Source: Pedobacter zeaxanthinifaciens (GTDB lineage: Bacteria; Bacteroidota; Bacteroidia; Sphingobacteriales; Sphingobacteriaceae). From it: a DNA stretch of 64,000 nucleotides. Below the pieces are notes generated by a model. It saw only the letters and a program-made list of their open reading frames with translations, did no database searches and was not told the DNA's origin. Location: the NCBI RefSeq assembly GCF_003313335.1, contig NZ_QMHP01000006.1, positions 248,001-312,000 on the forward strand, in the 5' to 3' direction. Both the position numbers and the translations under genes were made by a program. How positions within the stretch are numbered: position 1 is the stretch's first letter; every line of letters starts with the position of its first letter. This document shows positions 61,225-64,000 of this stretch, in pieces.

Positions 61225-62277
61225 TTATCTGTGCTGATATTGTTTTTCGTAATAAGATTGGTAGTTGCCAGATGTTACATTGCTTAACCACTCTTCATTA
61301 GTTAAATACCAATCTACCGTTTTTTCTAAGCCTTCTTCAAATTGTAAACTTGGTACCCAGCCCAATTTCTCTTGTAGTTTAGTGGAATCTATGGCGTAGC
61401 GCAAATCGTGGCCAGCTCTATCTGTTACAAAAGTAATAAGCTTAGCAGAAGTGCCTTCCTCACGACCTAACTTCTTGTCCATAATTTTGCAAAGCAGATG
61501 AATAAGATCAATGTTTTTCCACTCATTATGGCCGCCAATATTGTAGGTTTCCCCGGTTTTAGCCTGATGGAAAATCACATCAATTGCTCTTGCATGATCT
61601 TCTACCCATAACCAATCTCTTACATTTTCACCTTTGCCGTAAACCGGAACAGGCTTGTTGTTTTTGATGTTATTGATAGCCAAAGGGATTAATTTCTCTG
61701 GAAAGTGGTGAGAGCCATAATTGTTTGAACAGTTAGATATTACACAATCTAACCCATAAGTGTCATGGTATGCTCTTACAAAGTGATCAGAACTTGCTTT
61801 TGAAGCCGAATACGGACTGTGAGGATCATAAGCAGTGGTCTCGGTAAACATACCGGTTTCTCCAAGTGCACCATACACTTCATCAGTACTGATGTGGTAG
61901 AAACGTTTTTTGTCGTATTCACCTTTCCAATATTCTCTTGCTGCATTAAGTAAATTAACGGTACCAATTACATTGGTCATCACAAAGGCAGTTGGGTCAG
62001 CAATTGACCTATCTACGTGGCTTTCGGCTGCCAAATGAATTACGGCATCAAAGTTTTCGGCGCTAAATAATTCATTAATCGCTGTCGCATCGGTAATGTC
62101 TACCTTTACAAATTTGTAATTTGCGCTATTCTCAATGTCTTTTAAGTTAGCTAAATTACCTGCGTAAGTTAATTTATCAAGGTTAATTATTTGATATTCA
62201 GGGTAATTGTTTACAAACCTGCGTACTACGTGAGAGCCAATAAAACCTGCTCCTCCAGTAATCAATATTTTTTTCAT
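61225..62277 (-). CDS. rfbB: dTDP-glucose 4,6-dehydratase
   Basis: 350 residues, first gene of the operon. Motifs: KILITGGAGFIGSHVVRRF, the HLAAESHVDRSI active-site segment, STDEVYGALG, YSASKASSDHFV (catalytic Tyr-Lys), SNNYGSHHFPEKLIPL and GYRDWLWVEDHARAI-like VRDWLWVEDHA. It converts dTDP-glucose to dTDP-4-keto-6-deoxyglucose. Its promoter has a TACTTTTG box upstream. Gene order rfbB-rfbD-rfbA. Confidence 0.97.
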   Translation of the reverse strand: MKKILITGGAGFIGSHVVRRFVNNYPEYQIINLDKLTYAGNLANLKDIENSANYKFVKVDITDATAINELFSAENFDAVIHLAAESHVDRSIADPTAFVMTNVIGTVNLLNAAREYWKGEYDKKRFYHISTDEVYGALGETGMFTETTAYDPHSPYSASKASSDHFVRAYHDTYGLDCVISNCSNNYGSHHFPEKLIPLAINNIKNNKPVPVYGKGENVRDWLWVEDHARAIDVIFHQAKTGETYNIGGHNEWKNIDLIHLLCKIMDKKLGREEGTSAKLITFVTDRAGHDLRYAIDSTKLQEKLGWVPSLQFEEGLEKTVDWYLTNEEWLSNVTSGNYQSYYEKQYQHR

Positions 62278-62324
62278 CTGATTTTTTCTTTTGTGGCTAG
62301 TTTTCAGCGCTTAACCACTTCCTA

Positions 62325-62332
62325 CAAAAGTA
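62325..62332 (-). promoter_or_regulatory. -7 box TACTTTTG of the rfbBDA operon
   Basis: It matches TAnnTTTG on the minus strand, 47 bases upstream of the rfbB ATG. There is no clear -33 TTG. Confidence 0.45.
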
Positions 62333-62390
62333 TAAGAATAAGTTAAATTTCGAATAAATCATTTCATTCAAAATCATAGCGGATGCTTTG

Positions 62391-62957
62391 CTAATAGTTT
62401 GATTTAACGGACTGCTCAAGTTCCTCGTACCAGTCTTTTCCATATTTTCTGATAAGCGGATCTTTTAAGAATTGATAAACCGGTACTTTCAACTCACGCC
62501 CAAATGAGCAAGCATCTTTACAAATGTGCCACCTGTCGTAATGCAAAACTTCAAATTCAGGGTATTTGGTAATTCTAATTGGATACAAATGGCAAGAAAT
62601 GGGTTTTTTCCAGTCTACAATGCCTTGTTCATGGGCTTTTTCGATAGCACACTTGGTAATGCCGTTTTCAAAAGTAACATAAGCGCACTCTTTATTCCCA
62701 TCAACGCAAGGCGTAGTTAGGTCACCATCAATATCTAAAACAGATGTTCCATATTGCTCAATGGCTGCTATACCTTTTGGAGCTAGTAAATGTTTGATTT
62801 TTGGATAAATCTCCTCTAAAACCTGTTTTTCATTTTGTTCAAGAGGTGCGCCAGCATCTCCTTCTATACAACAAATTCCTTTGCACTTATTCAAATTGCA
62901 AACGAAGTCTTCAGTAATAAGATCTTCGTGCACAAGGGCGCTTTGTACTTCTATCAT
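62391..62957 (-). CDS. DUF3109 family cysteine-rich protein
   Basis: 188 residues, cytosolic. Cysteines cluster in a pattern fit for an iron-sulfur or zinc site: CNLNKCKGICCIEGDAGAPL near the N-terminus, then PCVDGNKECAYVTF, CAIEKAHEQG, SCHLYPIRI and HICKDACSFG. This is the DUF3109 arrangement, related to the YkgJ-type CxxxCxxCC families. A TATTTTTGC box lies at 62976-62984, 18 bases upstream. The function is unknown; a metal-binding maturation or redox role is inference. Confidence 0.9.
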   Translation of the reverse strand: MIEVQSALVHEDLITEDFVCNLNKCKGICCIEGDAGAPLEQNEKQVLEEIYPKIKHLLAPKGIAAIEQYGTSVLDIDGDLTTPCVDGNKECAYVTFENGITKCAIEKAHEQGIVDWKKPISCHLYPIRITKYPEFEVLHYDRWHICKDACSFGRELKVPVYQFLKDPLIRKYGKDWYEELEQSVKSNY

Positions 62958-63010
62958 TTAACTAAATTATCAACTGCAAAAATAACAATATGTGTTCACA
63001 GTTAACGATA

Positions 63011-63781
63011 TTACTTTCCAATTGGATATTTTAACCCTTCGGCAGATTTAATTTCTAAAGTTACCGAGCCAACTAAAATTTCAACTTGAGCTTTTACGGG
63101 TACCCGATTGTTATCATCAGTAATCCAAAGGTAAAGCTTACTGTCTTTTTTGAAAATACGGCCAGGCTTAATGGACGGGCTGAATTTTAGGCATCTAATT
63201 TCTCCAAGCTTAGATTTAATTACTTCCTTACCAATGTATTGGATTTCAAGGGACGAAATTTCATCTCCCAAAAAATAGTTTAGCTTAAAGGTATCGTTTA
63301 TCTTGAGTTTTAATACATCTAAACTGCGAGCAAAATAATAGGCAGAAACCAAATCGAATGTTTGTGTTGTTGGCGTAGCAAAGGTGCCCGTGTTAGCAAC
63401 TACTTTTTTACCGTCTTGATAAAATCTGGCCTTATCTTGCCTTTTATAGCTCGCCTCCCTAATGTTTTCTTGATAGAAATAAGGCGTTAGCTCTGTTTTA
63501 TCGATATAAGAATCATAGTGATCCCTAATTTTATAGAAAATATCGAACGTACCGGATGTTCTGGCATCCACTTCTAATCTGAAAGTGGGTTTACCATCAA
63601 ACTTTAAATCTGTTGGTAACACCTTAATTGTTGCTTCGGCCGCAGTAATGAAACCGTATTTGAGTTTGTAGCTCAATACCTCGCCTTCCTTAAATGCTAC
63701 GTCTTTTTTTGTTGGGAGTTCCTGAGCTCCTACAAAATGGCAGCTTAAAGCCAAGGCAAATATCAATGCAAATCTTTTCAT
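63011..63781 (-). CDS. DUF3108 domain-containing secreted protein
   Basis: 256 residues with a signal peptide (1-19, ending VGAQ). Mature start: AFKEGEVLSYKLKYGFITAAEATI, then FRLEVDARTSGTFDIFYKIRDHYDSYID and LKFSPSIKPGRIFKKDSKLYLWITDDNNRVPVKAQVEI, the full DUF3108 pattern, a beta-rich periplasmic protein family of unknown role, sometimes linked to envelope lipid transport. It stands 53 bases upstream of the DUF3109 gene on the same strand; a shared transcript is possible. Confidence 0.9.
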   Translation of the reverse strand: MKRFALIFALALSCHFVGAQELPTKKDVAFKEGEVLSYKLKYGFITAAEATIKVLPTDLKFDGKPTFRLEVDARTSGTFDIFYKIRDHYDSYIDKTELTPYFYQENIREASYKRQDKARFYQDGKKVVANTGTFATPTTQTFDLVSAYYFARSLDVLKLKINDTFKLNYFLGDEISSLEIQYIGKEVIKSKLGEIRCLKFSPSIKPGRIFKKDSKLYLWITDDNNRVPVKAQVEILVGSVTLEIKSAEGLKYPIGK

Positions 63782-63896
63782 AAGTTGTTTAAAACAAAAA
63801 GCAATCCAAAATTTGCGTTAACGGAAGTTTGTAAATGTTAATGTTTGTTAAAACGAAATCAAAATCTATCTGCAGGCGTTTTTGCTAGCTGGCAAA

Positions 63897-64000
63897 TTAA
63901 TCTTTACGCTTAAAAATTGGTACAGTAGAACAAGGTTCGCCGTACATTATACTTTTCACTACAGGTGTTAGGAGTGCGGTAACTTCAACATAGGCCGAAA
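63897..64000 (-). CDS. Unidentified protein, C-terminal end only
   Basis: A minus-strand frame open from the window edge to a TAA at 63897-63899. The last 33 residues read SAYVEVTALLTPVVKSIM and then YGEPCSTVPIFKRKD. The codon use looks coding and the strand agrees with the neighbours, but the family cannot be named from this much. Confidence 0.5.
   Translation of the reverse strand, partial: SAYVEVTALLTPVVKSIMYGEPCSTVPIFKRKD

Overview
The window is about 64 kb of AT-rich chromosome from a member of the Bacteroidota, most like Pedobacter or a close relative in the Sphingobacteriaceae. The signs are the Bacteroidota-type promoter box TAnnTTTG in front of many genes, the family content (DUF6600, DUF5687, DUF3108 and DUF3109 proteins, holin-X/YtxH clusters, PorT-like outer-membrane barrels, a three-subunit type B succinate dehydrogenase) and the many small palindromic repeats between genes. 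This is inferred from gene content; no rRNA or tRNA gene was seen.

Layout. 1-4.8 kb: a signalling operon (sigma-54 activator C-terminus, PAS histidine kinase, single-domain response regulator, and a receiver-PAS-kinase hybrid whose phosphoacceptor His is Glu). 4.9-6.0 kb: a small envelope operon (YtxH, holin-X, unknown). 6-29 kb: housekeeping and envelope genes (an RsmI-like methylase, TerC, a nucleoid protein, SDR, GH3, LMW phosphatase, S1/P1 nuclease, fumC, a DJ-1/PfpI protein, a LytS/LytTR pair, GT2, M14 peptidase, pepT). 29.2-36 kb: an accessory island, all on the + strand, of small membrane-anchored or secreted orphan proteins around a decayed Rhs toxin. 36-52 kb: sdhCAB, rhlE, a GxxExxY cassette with exact inverted repeats, rarA, an ABC exporter, an OmpA lipoprotein, hutH and two paralogous lipoproteins. 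52-57.6 kb: rplM-rpsI-rpsB-tsf-(nagA)-pyrH-frr. 57.6-64 kb: an MsbA-like exporter, rfbB-rfbD-rfbA, and DUF3109 and DUF3108 genes.

The most interesting region is 29.2-36 kb. Its small genes are separated, nearly one for one, by short elements ending in hairpins with inverted outer ends (CCCACTGGTTTAAGT / CACTTAAACCAGTGGG). The Rhs tip, a zinc-metallopeptidase-like toxin (HEITH) and its overlapping putative immunity gene sit between two near-identical 99-bp direct repeats, each of which contains the start of the Rhs tip. It reads as an integron-like or recombination-built array of immunity cassettes, with no recombinase gene visible in the window.

A second theme is repeats at gene borders and inside operons: palindromic elements within the sdh and rpsB-tsf operons, a compound dispersed repeat at three loci, a three-copy tandem array before the gene at 19111, and a palindrome that supplies the first codons of a lipoprotein gene.
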